Below are positions 54,097-62,903 of a DNA stretch of 64,000 nt, one piece after another. This DNA comes from Chitinophaga pinensis (GTDB taxonomy: Bacteria; Bacteroidota; Bacteroidia; Chitinophagales; Chitinophagaceae): positions 109,790 through 173,789 of the forward strand of contig CAMCMP010000004.1 of the NCBI GenBank assembly GCA_945876095.1, in the 5' to 3' direction. The position numbers and the translations under genes are program-made. The notes beneath the pieces are model-generated. The model ran no database searches and had not been told where the DNA came from. It saw nothing but the letters and a program-made list of their open reading frames with translations. Position 1 is the stretch's first letter. Each line of letters opens with the position of its first letter.

Positions 54097-55224
54097 CTAA
54101 CTACGCTCTTGTTCACGAAGCCAACGTTCGGGGATTTCATTTTGGCTAGTCAATTGATAATCTCTAAAACTACAAGGTATCCATTTGTTGTTGGGTAATT
54201 GCATCCACCATCGATTGGTTCGTCTACTTTGTAAAAATACAGTGGCCACTTCAGCCACAACCGTATTAAATTCATTAAAATGATTTCTATCTTCAAAGGA
54301 TGCCTCCTGCTTGTTCCGACTTTTTCCATCAATAAAGTACCAGAGCATTTGAGCTATTTGCATAGCGGTCAATTCGTTTACATCATTTTGTGGCTCATAG
54401 CCATAAATGCCAAAACTACTTAAGCGACTGCTCATTCCAGCATAACGGGATAGCATACACGCTTCTTCTCCGGTAAAGCCATTGGGGCTTTTTTTGTTGG
54501 CAGGGGCGTCGCTGTATTTAATAGCACTTATGTCAAAACTTAACAAGGAAGTATTTCTCAAAACGGGTTCCATTTCTTCCATATTTTCTTTCGCTACACC
54601 CACTCTGTAACAGTCAAACCGAAGCTTATCCATCGTTTCTATCATGCGTGGATGGATATAATAACTTTGAAATCCTATATGGCTATAGTGACTAACAATG
54701 GAAGGGTCACTCGTAAGCATCTCCAATAAAAAATTCTCACTTCTTAGGGCGCTTTCATTTCTAAGATCAATACAGGAATCAATGCAAGTGGCTTCTATGG
54801 TCATTCCCAATTCCTTGTAAGCTAAAAATTGTGCTAATGTAATATCATGTGTTCCCCCAAGAAGGACAACCGTTTTTTTCATTTTAATCAATTCTACTAA
54901 AACAGTTTTAATGGCAGCATAGCTATCTTTTAGGGTGGCTCCAGTTTTGATATTTCCAAAATCTGTAATACTTATGTCGTAATGCCAATAATGCAGCTGG
55001 TATAATTGTCTACGAATTGAATTGGCCGCCTTAAAATCTTCTGAAAAAATTCCTGCTCCTCTAGTTTCACCTATTCCAACCAACACAATATCTGTGTTAG
55101 AGAGGTCTGGAATTTCAGTATTGTATCCAACGATATGTTTGGCCAGCTGCCCATCATTGTATCCACTATCCTCATTTAAAGTATGAATGTCTATGGGGAT
55201 TAAAAAATCATGGAGGTCGTACAT
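54097..55224 (-). CDS. Arginase/formimidoylglutamase-fold protein with altered metal site
   Basis: The 375-residue protein has the ureohydrolase fold: VLLGGTHDITLAQ (H126, a ligand), then CIDSCIDLR (D149 and D153 kept, but the DAHxD histidine is C151), and SFDISAIKYSDAP (D231 kept, the second aspartate is S233). Four of six manganese ligands remain. Bacteroidota carry a subfamily annotated as formimidoylglutamase with similar changes, so the annotation of a histidine-pathway hydrolase is doubtful here. It has no hut genes nearby. It may bind rather than hydrolyse guanidino compounds, or use a different metal. Confidence 0.75.
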   Translation of the reverse strand: MYDLHDFLIPIDIHTLNEDSGYNDGQLAKHIVGYNTEIPDLSNTDIVLVGIGETRGAGIFSEDFKAANSIRRQLYQLHYWHYDISITDFGNIKTGATLKDSYAAIKTVLVELIKMKKTVVLLGGTHDITLAQFLAYKELGMTIEATCIDSCIDLRNESALRSENFLLEMLTSDPSIVSHYSHIGFQSYYIHPRMIETMDKLRFDCYRVGVAKENMEEMEPVLRNTSLLSFDISAIKYSDAPANKKSPNGFTGEEACMLSRYAGMSSRLSSFGIYGYEPQNDVNELTAMQIAQMLWYFIDGKSRNKQEASFEDRNHFNEFNTVVAEVATVFLQSRRTNRWWMQLPNNKWIPCSFRDYQLTSQNEIPERWLREQERS

Positions 55225-55241
55225 CGGATGTAAATTTGCAG

Positions 55242-55249
55242 CAAACTTA
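55242..55249 (-). promoter_or_regulatory. Candidate -7 box for the arginase-fold gene (TAAGTTTG)
   Basis: The minus strand reads TAAGTTTG, an exact TAnnTTTG match 17 nt upstream of the ATG at 55224. Confidence 0.45.
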
Positions 55250-55412
55250 GTTAAGATAGTTGAAAGTTTAGCGTTGATTTACCTTAGAATGCCCTTGTTT
55301 TTTATTGAGTAAGCTTAAGTTTCATTTTGAAGGCTTTCAAGTATGATTTTTGATATCTACCGCCTGCTAGTATCCGAATATTAATCAATTAAACAGATCT
55401 TCAACAATTCCT

Positions 55413-55420
55413 TATTTTTG
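55413..55420 (+). promoter_or_regulatory. Putative pheS -7 box (TATTTTTG)
   Basis: TATTTTTG is an exact TAnnTTTG match. Only CAAT separates it from the pheS ATG at 55425, so the transcript would start at or beside the start codon. No TTTG is visible at -33. Confidence 0.5.
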
Positions 55421-55424
55421 CAAT

Positions 55425-56459
55425 ATGGAAGCGTTATTACAAAGAATTGAAGCATTAAAGACTGAAATCAGCAGTTTCGTCGCTGCTAAAGCGGATGATA
55501 CAGAAGCTTTTCGTATAAAATATTTAGGAACCAAAGGTTTGGTGAAAGAAGTGATGGGAGAGATGAAGAATGTGCCAGTGGAAAGAAAAAAAGAATTTGG
55601 CCAGCTACTCAATGAGTTCAAGTTATTTGCAGAGGCAAAATATGGGGAATTGCAAACTGTTACTGATGCTACTCAAACCAACGCAGAAAATTCAACTTTC
55701 GATTGGTCACTTCCAGGAGATCCTTTGCGAGAAGGTTCTAGGCATCCTATCAGCTTGGTTCGCAATCAAGTGGTTTCTATTTTTCAGCGACTAGGCTTTG
55801 CCGTAGCAGAAGGCCCTGAGATAGAAGATGACTGGCATAATTTTACTGCCTTAAATATGCCCGAAAATCATACTGCAAGGGATATGCAGGATACATTTTA
55901 TATAAGCCAAAATCCAGATTGGATATTGCGTACTCATACTTCGAGTGTGCAGGTCCGTGAGATGGAGAAAGGCAAATTACCTATTCGTATTATTTGTCCA
56001 GGCAGGGTGTACCGAAATGAAACCATTAGCGCTCGGGCACACTGTTTTTTTCATCAAGTAGAAGGGTTGTACATCGCAGAAAATGTATCTTTTGCTGATT
56101 TAAAACAGACGCTTTATTTCTTTGTACAGGAAATGTTTGGAAAGGATTTTAAAGTTCGTTTTCGACCTAGTTATTTTCCTTTCACCGAGCCTAGTGCAGA
56201 AATGGATATCAGTTGTTTAATTTGTGGAGGAACAGGTTGTAATGTTTGTAAGCATACAGGCTGGGTTGAAATTCTAGGCTGCGGAATGGTTCATCCTAAT
56301 CTCTTAGAAAATTGTGGCATAGACAGTAACAAGTATACCGGCTTCGCATTTGGGATGGGTATTGAAAGAATCACCATGCTGAAATATCAGATAAAAGACC
56401 TGCGATTATTTAGTGAAAATGATGTAAGATTTTTAAAGCAGTTTTCTGCAGCTACTTAA
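55425..56459 (+). CDS. pheS: Phenylalanyl-tRNA synthetase alpha subunit
   Basis: PheS forms the catalytic half of the alpha2beta2 enzyme that charges tRNA(Phe). The 344-residue protein begins with the coiled-coil tRNA-binding arm (about 1-90) and then the class II core: GSRHPISLVRNQVVSIFQRLGF, RTHTSSVQVREME, FRPSYFPFTEPSAEMDI, GMVHPNLLENCGID and GFAFGMGIERITMLKY. Between motifs it has a cysteine-rich knuckle (CLICGGTGCNVCKHTGW) seen in some bacterial PheS. PheT is not adjacent; the next gene is an unrelated epimerase. Confidence 0.97.
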   Translation: MEALLQRIEALKTEISSFVAAKADDTEAFRIKYLGTKGLVKEVMGEMKNVPVERKKEFGQLLNEFKLFAEAKYGELQTVTDATQTNAENSTFDWSLPGDPLREGSRHPISLVRNQVVSIFQRLGFAVAEGPEIEDDWHNFTALNMPENHTARDMQDTFYISQNPDWILRTHTSSVQVREMEKGKLPIRIICPGRVYRNETISARAHCFFHQVEGLYIAENVSFADLKQTLYFFVQEMFGKDFKVRFRPSYFPFTEPSAEMDISCLICGGTGCNVCKHTGWVEILGCGMVHPNLLENCGIDSNKYTGFAFGMGIERITMLKYQIKDLRLFSENDVRFLKQFSAAT

Positions 56460-56508
56460 TTTAATTACCTATACAACCACTTTTTAATCAGCTTCCATTT
56501 TTAATACT

Positions 56509-57486
56509 ATGATTTTAGTTACAGGTGGTGCAGGTTTATTAGGAAGCGAATTGATTCGCCAACTGATCTCGCAGGGAAAAAAGGTAAGAGCGATTTATAA
56601 TAAAAGTCTGCTACCTGATTTTAATTCAGAATTACTAGAGCAATTTCAATGTAATATTTTAGATGTGGTTGGTTTGGAGACTGCTATGCAAGGAGTACAA
56701 GAAGTATATCATTGTGCAGCAATGGTCAGTTTTGCTCCATCGAGTAAGCGTGATTTATTTTCTATCAATATTGAAGGCACTGCCAATGTAGTGAATGCAG
56801 CCTTAGAGGCAGGCATTAAAAAAATGGTGCACGTTAGCTCTGTAGCAGCTTTGGGTCGAATTAGGGAAGGAGAGCCTATCACCGAAACTATGAATTGGAC
56901 AGAGGAGACTAGCAATAGTGTGTATGGTCAAAGTAAATATTTGGGTGAACTAGAAGTTTGGCGAGGTATTGGTGAGGGACTCAATGCGGTAATCGTAAAT
57001 CCAGTAATCATCCTAGGTTGCGCAGATTGGAAATCAGGAAGCGCGCAAATATTTAAAAGTGTATATGATGAATTCCCTTGGTATACTGAAGGAGTTTCAG
57101 GCTTTGTAGATACAGGCGATGTTGCTAAGGCAATGATTGCCTTAATGCAAAGTGAGATTAGTAATGAACGTTTTATTATTAGCGCTGAAAACAGAACTTA
57201 CCGACAAGTATTTAATTGGATTGCCGATGGCTTTGGCAAGAAGAGGCCTCATAAAAAAGTAACTCCATTAATTGCTAAAATTGTGTGGAGGCTAGAAGCA
57301 ATCAAGAGTATTTTCTCCCGTAAAAATCCTTTAGTAACCAAAGAAACTGCTAATACCGCGCTGGCAGAAGTAACGTATAATAATGAGAAGCTTCTCAAAT
57401 TTTTACCTGATTTTAAATATATAAATATCGAATCGGCGATCCATATTACTTGCAAACAAATGTTGCAAGATCTTAAAAAGGGGTAG
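56509..57486 (+). CDS. NAD(P)-dependent epimerase/dehydratase (extended SDR)
   Basis: The 325-residue Rossmann protein opens with VTGGAGLLGSELIRQLISQGKKVRAIYN (GxxGxxG). It contains the DVVGLETAMQG and VHVSSVAALGRI segments and the catalytic YGQSKYLGE (YxxxK) near 145. This matches atypical SDRs such as dihydroflavonol-reductase-like or NAD-dependent epimerase proteins of Bacteroidota. The substrate cannot be assigned. It follows pheS by 49 nt and may share its transcript. Confidence 0.85.
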   Translation: MILVTGGAGLLGSELIRQLISQGKKVRAIYNKSLLPDFNSELLEQFQCNILDVVGLETAMQGVQEVYHCAAMVSFAPSSKRDLFSINIEGTANVVNAALEAGIKKMVHVSSVAALGRIREGEPITETMNWTEETSNSVYGQSKYLGELEVWRGIGEGLNAVIVNPVIILGCADWKSGSAQIFKSVYDEFPWYTEGVSGFVDTGDVAKAMIALMQSEISNERFIISAENRTYRQVFNWIADGFGKKRPHKKVTPLIAKIVWRLEAIKSIFSRKNPLVTKETANTALAEVTYNNEKLLKFLPDFKYINIESAIHITCKQMLQDLKKG

Positions 57487-57563
57487 CTAGCTATCTTCTT
57501 GCTTATTTTACCCTGGTATAAAAGTTGCTAGATTAACTTTAGTTTATCAATCCAATCAACTAC

Positions 57564-58124
57564 ATGAAAAAAGTTCTGTTATTATTTATACTAATTATTT
57601 GTATTTTTTTAAGGCCCCAAGATGCTTTTTCCCAAGACTTATCCATTAAAACAATCTATACCGAGCAAAAGTGTAACGAGCTGTTACATCGCCTTACAGA
57701 TTCATTGATGCAAATTACTGGCGATGTCAGTGAAAATTATTTGAAGATTAATGAAATGACCAATCGAGTCACCATACAATTTATTACTGAGTTTGAAAAA
57801 GATTTGGGAAATCCGGTGAAAGGGGACGATTTTAAATTTCTATTTCAGAAATCTAAAGAATGTATCAATGAGCCAACGAAAGCAGAAAAGAGTTCGATTT
57901 TTTGTAGTAGCTGTTTAGGCTCTGGTTATAGCATGTGTTTTTATTGCAAAGGAGGAGCTAGTAAATCTTGTAATAGCTGCCATGGGGCTGGCTTTTTAAT
58001 TTCCAATGGCAAGACAATTAGTTGTAGTTCTTGCCGAAGTACTGGTTTTCTAAATTGCCAACAATGTTTTGGAATGGGAAATGTAAAGTGTAGTGTTTGT
58101 AATGGAACAGGCCATGTGAAATAA
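57564..58124 (+). CDS. Secreted protein with DnaJ-like CxxCxG repeats
   Basis: The 186-residue protein has a signal peptide (LFILIICIFLRPQDAFSQ), an ordinary helical region (about 25-110) and a C-terminal cysteine module of six CxxC motifs: CSSCLGSG, CFYCKGGA, CNSCHGAG, CSSCRSTG, CQQCFGMG and CSVCNGTG. This is the zinc-finger pattern of DnaJ's central domain, but there is no J domain. Being exported, it may bind zinc, or act in periplasmic folding or redox. I do not know the family. Confidence 0.8.
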   Translation: MKKVLLLFILIICIFLRPQDAFSQDLSIKTIYTEQKCNELLHRLTDSLMQITGDVSENYLKINEMTNRVTIQFITEFEKDLGNPVKGDDFKFLFQKSKECINEPTKAEKSSIFCSSCLGSGYSMCFYCKGGASKSCNSCHGAGFLISNGKTISCSSCRSTGFLNCQQCFGMGNVKCSVCNGTGHVK

Positions 58125-58354
58125 ATTATAGAATTAATTAAATAAAATTTTTGGATCAAACAAAATGTGAAAGACCAGCGTCTATTCGTTTTTTGAAAGC
58201 ATAATCTTTTACAAAAAAACTCCTTAAATTTCTTAACAAATCTTCCTATTTGCCTACGGCAGACTGAGTACAAATCACATCCTCACTTTATAAAAATCAA
58301 GGACTTGAGTTAAATATTAGTCCTTTTGTTGTTTCGATATGACAATTACTGTTT

Positions 58355-58387
58355 CAAAAAAATAGGGCCCTTATTGCTAAGAGCCCT
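58355..58387 (-). terminator. Rho-independent terminator of the fasciclin gene
   Basis: On the minus strand AGGGCTCTTA pairs with TAAGGGCCCT around GCAA (one wobble pair) and is followed by a run of T. It lies 24 nt after the stop of the fasciclin gene at 58411. Confidence 0.88.
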
Positions 58388-58410
58388 TACTAAAAATCTA
58401 ATTTTAAAAA

Positions 58411-58914
58411 CTATTTAGGCATCACAATACCGTCTATAACGTGTACAACACCATTTCCTGCTTTTAAATCTGTTGCGGTAACAGTTGCAGTTCCGCCCTT
58501 TTCATCTGTTAAAATAACCTTACCATTGTTTAGAGAAGCAGTTAATAATCCTCCACTCACTGTTGTCAATGTAACTTTTCCTTTACCCGCTTTAATAGCA
58601 GCTAAAACAGCAGCAGCATCTAAGTTACCAGCAACAACATGATATGTCAATATCTTTGTTAAGGTAGCTTTGTTCTCTGGTTTTAAAAGACTTTCAACAG
58701 TTCCTTTAGGTAATTTTGCAAATGCTTCATTAGTAGGTGCAAACACTGTAAAAGGTCCTGCTCCTTGCAAAGTTTCTACTAAACCGGCTGCTTTTACGGC
58801 AGCAACTAAAGTAGTGTGAGCTTTAGAACCTACAGCTACATCTACTACAGTTTTTTGTGCGGATGCTGATAAAAACCCTCCAATTAGAAGAGTCAATAAA
58901 ATTTTCATTTTCAT
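58411..58914 (-). CDS. Secreted fasciclin (FAS1) domain protein
   Basis: The 167-residue product has a signal peptide (LIGGFLSASAQ) and one FAS1 domain with the H1 motif GAGPFTVFAPTNEAFAKLP, the YHVVAGNL box and the H2 motif GNGVVHVIDGIVMP. Such proteins mediate adhesion to matrices or host-like surfaces and are secreted in many Bacteroidota. It is monocistronic with its own terminator. The 720-bp gap on its other side separates it from the DUF1800 gene. Confidence 0.95.
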   Translation of the reverse strand: MKMKILLTLLIGGFLSASAQKTVVDVAVGSKAHTTLVAAVKAAGLVETLQGAGPFTVFAPTNEAFAKLPKGTVESLLKPENKATLTKILTYHVVAGNLDAAAVLAAIKAGKGKVTLTTVSGGLLTASLNNGKVILTDEKGGTATVTATDLKAGNGVVHVIDGIVMPK

Positions 58915-59634
58915 AAATTAATAATTTGTTTGAGATTTAAACACCTAAAACTGTAAAAAGTTTTATAAAAATTCTATTTGTCAAATAATTAACAACCTTT
59001 TGAATCACTATGTTGCTGCAAGTTCTTCATTGTTAATATTAAACTTTAATCTAATAATACCTAAACAGCATCCTCTGATTTAATCTCGAATAATAGTGGT
59101 TTTATTTTTGCCAATGAATAATTTTTTAAAAAAATATCCATTTGAGCATAAGATTACTTATAACTCTGTTCATGAAAATGCCGCTGAAATCCAGCTAAAT
59201 CGATTCATTTGCATTTTTTAAATGAAACTAATTTCAAATCAACGCCTTAACTTTTACAAATCTTTCTAACCCTAAGCCTATCTCTTCATCACCTTTTCCC
59301 AAAGCTGAGGGATTCTTTTTATCCATACCAATCCTATCTTGGCAATACCTGCTTCCTGTGAAGGGGTACCCAATAGGATTTATTTCCTTCTAGCATGGCG
59401 GTTACCACCGATCGGTCTTTTAAAATAAATTATTGAATTAAGTAAATGAGATTTTGGAATCCCTACAAATCAGGTAAAATCTCTCTTTCCCTTCCCAAAA
59501 ATCTGTGACTTATGTTAAAGCGAGGGTCCATTATTTTTAGGAAAATAGTAGGTCAAAATCGGTTTTATATAATTATTATTTTTTTTCAAAAATTGTAAAT
59601 AATTATATAAAAAAAACTAATTTTAATAAAAAAT
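58915..59634. other. Long intergenic region with a micro-ORF and possible gene remnant
   Basis: These 720 bp hold no confident gene. A 35-codon ORF at 59114-59221 (MNNFLKKYPFEHKITYN start) follows a TATTTTTG box by 3 nt. Around 59265-59400 the base composition is less AT-rich. On the minus strand it reads a short stretch (LGTPSQEAGIAKIGLVWIK) without a start, which could be a remnant of an older gene. The last 80 bp before 59635 are almost pure A/T and presumably carry the promoter of the DUF1800-DUF1501 operon. Confidence 0.45.
59114..59221 (+). CDS. Possible micro-ORF, 35 codons
   Basis: A 35-codon frame starts 3 nt after a perfect TATTTTTG box, in the same box-to-ATG arrangement as pheS. 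The predicted peptide is mostly charged and polar (MNNFLKKYPFEHKITYN, then SVHENAAEIQLNRF) without hydrophobic helices. It could be a leader peptide, a real micro-protein or chance. Confidence 0.2.
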   Translation: MNNFLKKYPFEHKITYNSVHENAAEIQLNRFICIF

Positions 59635-61239
59635 ATGCCCCTTGCCCCCAAAACAAGTACTTTAGGTTTGTCTACTTACAAGGGCAGTTGGTTGCCACTG
59701 CAAACTAAACATTTGCTTAATCGAACCATGTTTGGTGCTAAAGCTTCTGACATTAATTACTTTGTAAATAAAGGAGTAATTGCAAGTGTAGATGAATTGT
59801 TAAATGTACCATCAAGTATAATACCTCCTCCACTAAATGAATATAATTCTACAACATTTACTGATCCAAATGTACCCGTTGGTAAAACTTGGATAAATGA
59901 CATATCTACAGACGGCACAATTAATAGTTATCGTCGAAGTGGTTATAAGAAATGGCTAGTTAGCGTTTGGGCAGGACAAGAAAGAAGTATTCGAGAAAAG
60001 CTAACACTCTTTTGGAGCAATCATTTTGGTACAGAAGCAGATACAGTAGTGTATGGTTCAATGATCTACCATCACCATCAAATAGTAAGAAATAATTGTT
60101 TGGGTAATTTTAAGCAAATGGTTCGTGCAGTTACTTCAGACCCGGGGATGTTGAGGTATTTGAATGGTTATTTAAGTTCCAAAACAGCACCTGATGAAAA
60201 CTATGGAAGAGAATTGCAAGAATTATTTACAGTAGGAAAAGAGGGCGGTGCTAAATATAGTGAAGATGATGTAAAAAATGCTGCAAAGGTGTTAACAGGA
60301 TGGAAGATTGATGCAAATTTTAATTCAGTTTTTGACAGCACAAGACACGATACTACCAATAAAACCTTTTCTGCTTTTTATAACAATACCATCATCACTG
60401 GTAAAACAGCTGCTAATGGAGCTTTAGAAACAGACGAGTTATTGACTATGATTTTTCAAAAGACTGAAGTGTCAAAATTTATATGTCGTAAACTTTATAG
60501 ATATTTTGTCTATTATGCAATTGATGATGTGGTAGAAACAAATATTATAACGCCTTTGGCCAATGCCTTCATTGCAAATAATTTCGAAATAAAGCCGGTA
60601 TTAAAATTACTTTTATCCAGCGAGCATTTTTATGACGCTTTGTATATAGGCTGCCAAATTAAAAGTCCTACCGATCATGTTATTGCTTTTTTAAGACAAT
60701 TTGAAATAGTATTTCCAGATGCAGTAACAGATTATGCAGATGCTTATTATTTATATAATAATATGGTGAATCAACTCATTGGTATGGGCCAGAACCCCGT
60801 TGATCCCCCCAATGTTTCTGGTTGGCCTGCTTATTACCAAGCTCCAGATTATAATGAGCTTTGGATTAATGCGGATACCTTGCCCAAGCGCAATAAGTTT
60901 ACCGATTTAATGTTGGAAATTGGCTATACCAGAAATGGAAAAAAAACTATCGCAAATACAATACAGTTTGCTAAAACAGTTTGCGCCAATCCCTCCGATC
61001 CAAATGCATTAATTGAATCTTTTTTTTCATTTTTAGTATCAACGGATATATCAGCCTCTTTAAAATCCAGTTTGAAAACTCAAATACTGTTGACAGGGCA
61101 AGCATCTGATTATTATTGGTCCGATGCTTGGAATACTTACATTACAAATCCAACCACCATTAATTTTAATGTAGTGAATACTAGGCTCAAGACTTTATTA
61201 AAATACATTATGAATTTACCAGATTATCAATTACAATAA
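59635..61239 (+). CDS. DUF1800 family protein
   Basis: The 534-residue product fits DUF1800, a family of exported proteins found with DUF1501 partners. Typical marks are LLNRTMFGAKASDI near the N-terminus, KLTLFWSNHFGTEADTV, ENYGRELQELFTVG, AAKVLTGWKID and PPNVSGWPAYYQ. No signal peptide is visible at its N-terminus, unlike several relatives. The biochemical role of the family is unproven. It runs straight into the DUF1501 gene (1-nt gap). Confidence 0.92.
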   Translation: MPLAPKTSTLGLSTYKGSWLPLQTKHLLNRTMFGAKASDINYFVNKGVIASVDELLNVPSSIIPPPLNEYNSTTFTDPNVPVGKTWINDISTDGTINSYRRSGYKKWLVSVWAGQERSIREKLTLFWSNHFGTEADTVVYGSMIYHHHQIVRNNCLGNFKQMVRAVTSDPGMLRYLNGYLSSKTAPDENYGRELQELFTVGKEGGAKYSEDDVKNAAKVLTGWKIDANFNSVFDSTRHDTTNKTFSAFYNNTIITGKTAANGALETDELLTMIFQKTEVSKFICRKLYRYFVYYAIDDVVETNIITPLANAFIANNFEIKPVLKLLLSSEHFYDALYIGCQIKSPTDHVIAFLRQFEIVFPDAVTDYADAYYLYNNMVNQLIGMGQNPVDPPNVSGWPAYYQAPDYNELWINADTLPKRNKFTDLMLEIGYTRNGKKTIANTIQFAKTVCANPSDPNALIESFFSFLVSTDISASLKSSLKTQILLTGQASDYYWSDAWNTYITNPTTINFNVVNTRLKTLLKYIMNLPDYQLQ

Positions 61240-61240
61240 A

Positions 61241-62812
61241 ATGGAGAGAAAAAGATTTATAAGAAATAGTTTGGCTTTACTCGCACCTACTATGATTAGC
61301 GGTAACCCTATTCATATTTTACAAGACCATCCTATATTAAATACTGAGCTGTTGGGAACTTCTACCACCGATAAAGTACTAGTTATTATTCAATTGAATG
61401 GAGGAAACGATGGATTAAATACAGTCATTCCATTAAGTAGCTACAACAATTATTACAATGCTCGAACCAATATAGCCTTACCTGAAAAAAAAATTTTAAA
61501 GCTAACAGGGAGCGATGCTACAGGTATTCATCCCTCAATGACTGCCTTTCAAAAATTATTTGCAGAGGGGAAATTAAATATTGTGCAATCCGTTGGTTAT
61601 CCTCAACCAAGTTTTTCTCATTTTAGAGCAACAGATATTTGGATGTCTGGCTCAAATAGTGATCAGTATTTAAATACAGGATGGGCAGGGCGCTTTTTGA
61701 ATTATGAATATCCTGGTTATCCTGATGCTTATCCAAATACCAATCATCCAGATCCAATTGCTATTCAGATTGGTTCTTTGGCAACACTTACTTGTCAAGG
61801 TCCAGCAGTAAACATGGCCTTGAGTATTTCAGATCCAAGTTCATTTTATAACTTAATTGAAGGAACAGATGCAGTGGTGTCAAATACCAATGCAGGATAT
61901 GAACTTAGTTTTTTGAGAAGTATCGCAAAACAAACCAACCAATATACTGTAAGAATTAAACAAGCTTCTGATGGTGTCACAAAACAAGTTACTTATCCAA
62001 ATAATAGTTTAGCAGCACAACTAAAAATTGTTGCAAGATTGATTAAGGGGGGCTTGGGCACCAAAGTGTATATGGTTAATTATGGAGGCTTTGATACCCA
62101 TTCTGGACAAGTGGTATCAACAGATACGACCACTGGTGCTCATGCAAATTTATTAAAAGCCCTTTCTGATTCTATTGCTGCATTTCAATCAGACTTATCT
62201 GGTTTAGAAATTGAAGATAGAGTTATAGGAATGACCTATTCTGAATTTGGAAGAAGAATAAAATCAAACGCAAGTGTTGGCACCGACCATGGAGCAGCAG
62301 CTCCTTTGTTTTTATTTGGTAAAAATGTAAGAGGAGGTATTTTTGGTAATAATCCAATGATACCTAATACTGCAACTACTAATGATAATATTCCTTATCA
62401 ATTTGATTTCAGGTCTATTTACAATACAATTTTACAAAATTGGTTTTGTGTTTCACCAACCGCCGAAACTGAAATTCTGTTAAAGCAGTTTCCAATTATG
62501 CCATTAATCAACGCTAGTGTTTGTGGCATCTACGATAAAAATTCAATATTTTCCAAGGAGTCTCTCATATACAATTATCCTAATCCATTTAGTAATTTAA
62601 CCAAAATAGAATTTAAAACCAAAGGAGGATATACCATTTTACAATTGTTAAATGGAGCTGGAGCTGTCATAAAATTATTAGTAGAAGCGACTTACAGTTT
62701 TGCTGGAACCAATAGTTATAATCTTTATGGAGCAGGCTTGTCGCCTGGTGTTTATTACATTAGAATGCAGAATGGAGATAAGGTATTTGTAAAGGCCATT
62801 ATTAAGATATAA
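61241..62812 (+). CDS. DUF1501 family protein with a T9SS sorting tail
   Basis: The 523-residue protein has a Tat-like N-terminus (MERKRFIRNSLALLAP) and the DUF1501 sulfatase-like fold: IIQLNGGNDGLNTVIPL, GYPQPSFSHFRATDIWMSG, NYGGFDTHSGQ, MTYSEFGRRIKSN and GTDHGAAAPLFLFG. Its final 75 residues form a type A sorting domain (YNYPNPFSNLTKIEF, then YNLYGAGLSPGVYYIRM), so it should be exported through T9SS and retained at the surface. With the DUF1800 partner it forms the standard pair. The substrate of the putative hydrolase is unknown. Confidence 0.92.
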   Translation: MERKRFIRNSLALLAPTMISGNPIHILQDHPILNTELLGTSTTDKVLVIIQLNGGNDGLNTVIPLSSYNNYYNARTNIALPEKKILKLTGSDATGIHPSMTAFQKLFAEGKLNIVQSVGYPQPSFSHFRATDIWMSGSNSDQYLNTGWAGRFLNYEYPGYPDAYPNTNHPDPIAIQIGSLATLTCQGPAVNMALSISDPSSFYNLIEGTDAVVSNTNAGYELSFLRSIAKQTNQYTVRIKQASDGVTKQVTYPNNSLAAQLKIVARLIKGGLGTKVYMVNYGGFDTHSGQVVSTDTTTGAHANLLKALSDSIAAFQSDLSGLEIEDRVIGMTYSEFGRRIKSNASVGTDHGAAAPLFLFGKNVRGGIFGNNPMIPNTATTNDNIPYQFDFRSIYNTILQNWFCVSPTAETEILLKQFPIMPLINASVCGIYDKNSIFSKESLIYNYPNPFSNLTKIEFKTKGGYTILQLLNGAGAVIKLLVEATYSFAGTNSYNLYGAGLSPGVYYIRMQNGDKVFVKAIIKI

Positions 62813-62859
62813 AAGACAATTAATTTATTTAACTGTTTTAGCAAATCATCTCTTCAAAT

Positions 62860-62878
62860 CGAATAGTATTCGTTTTTT
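62860..62878 (+). terminator. Weak rho-independent terminator after the DUF1501 gene
   Basis: CGAAT pairs with ATTCG around AGT, followed by six T. The stem is only 5 bp, so the call is tentative. Confidence 0.4.
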
Positions 62879-62903
62879 AAGAATGCCAATTATTTTAAAT
62901 CAA

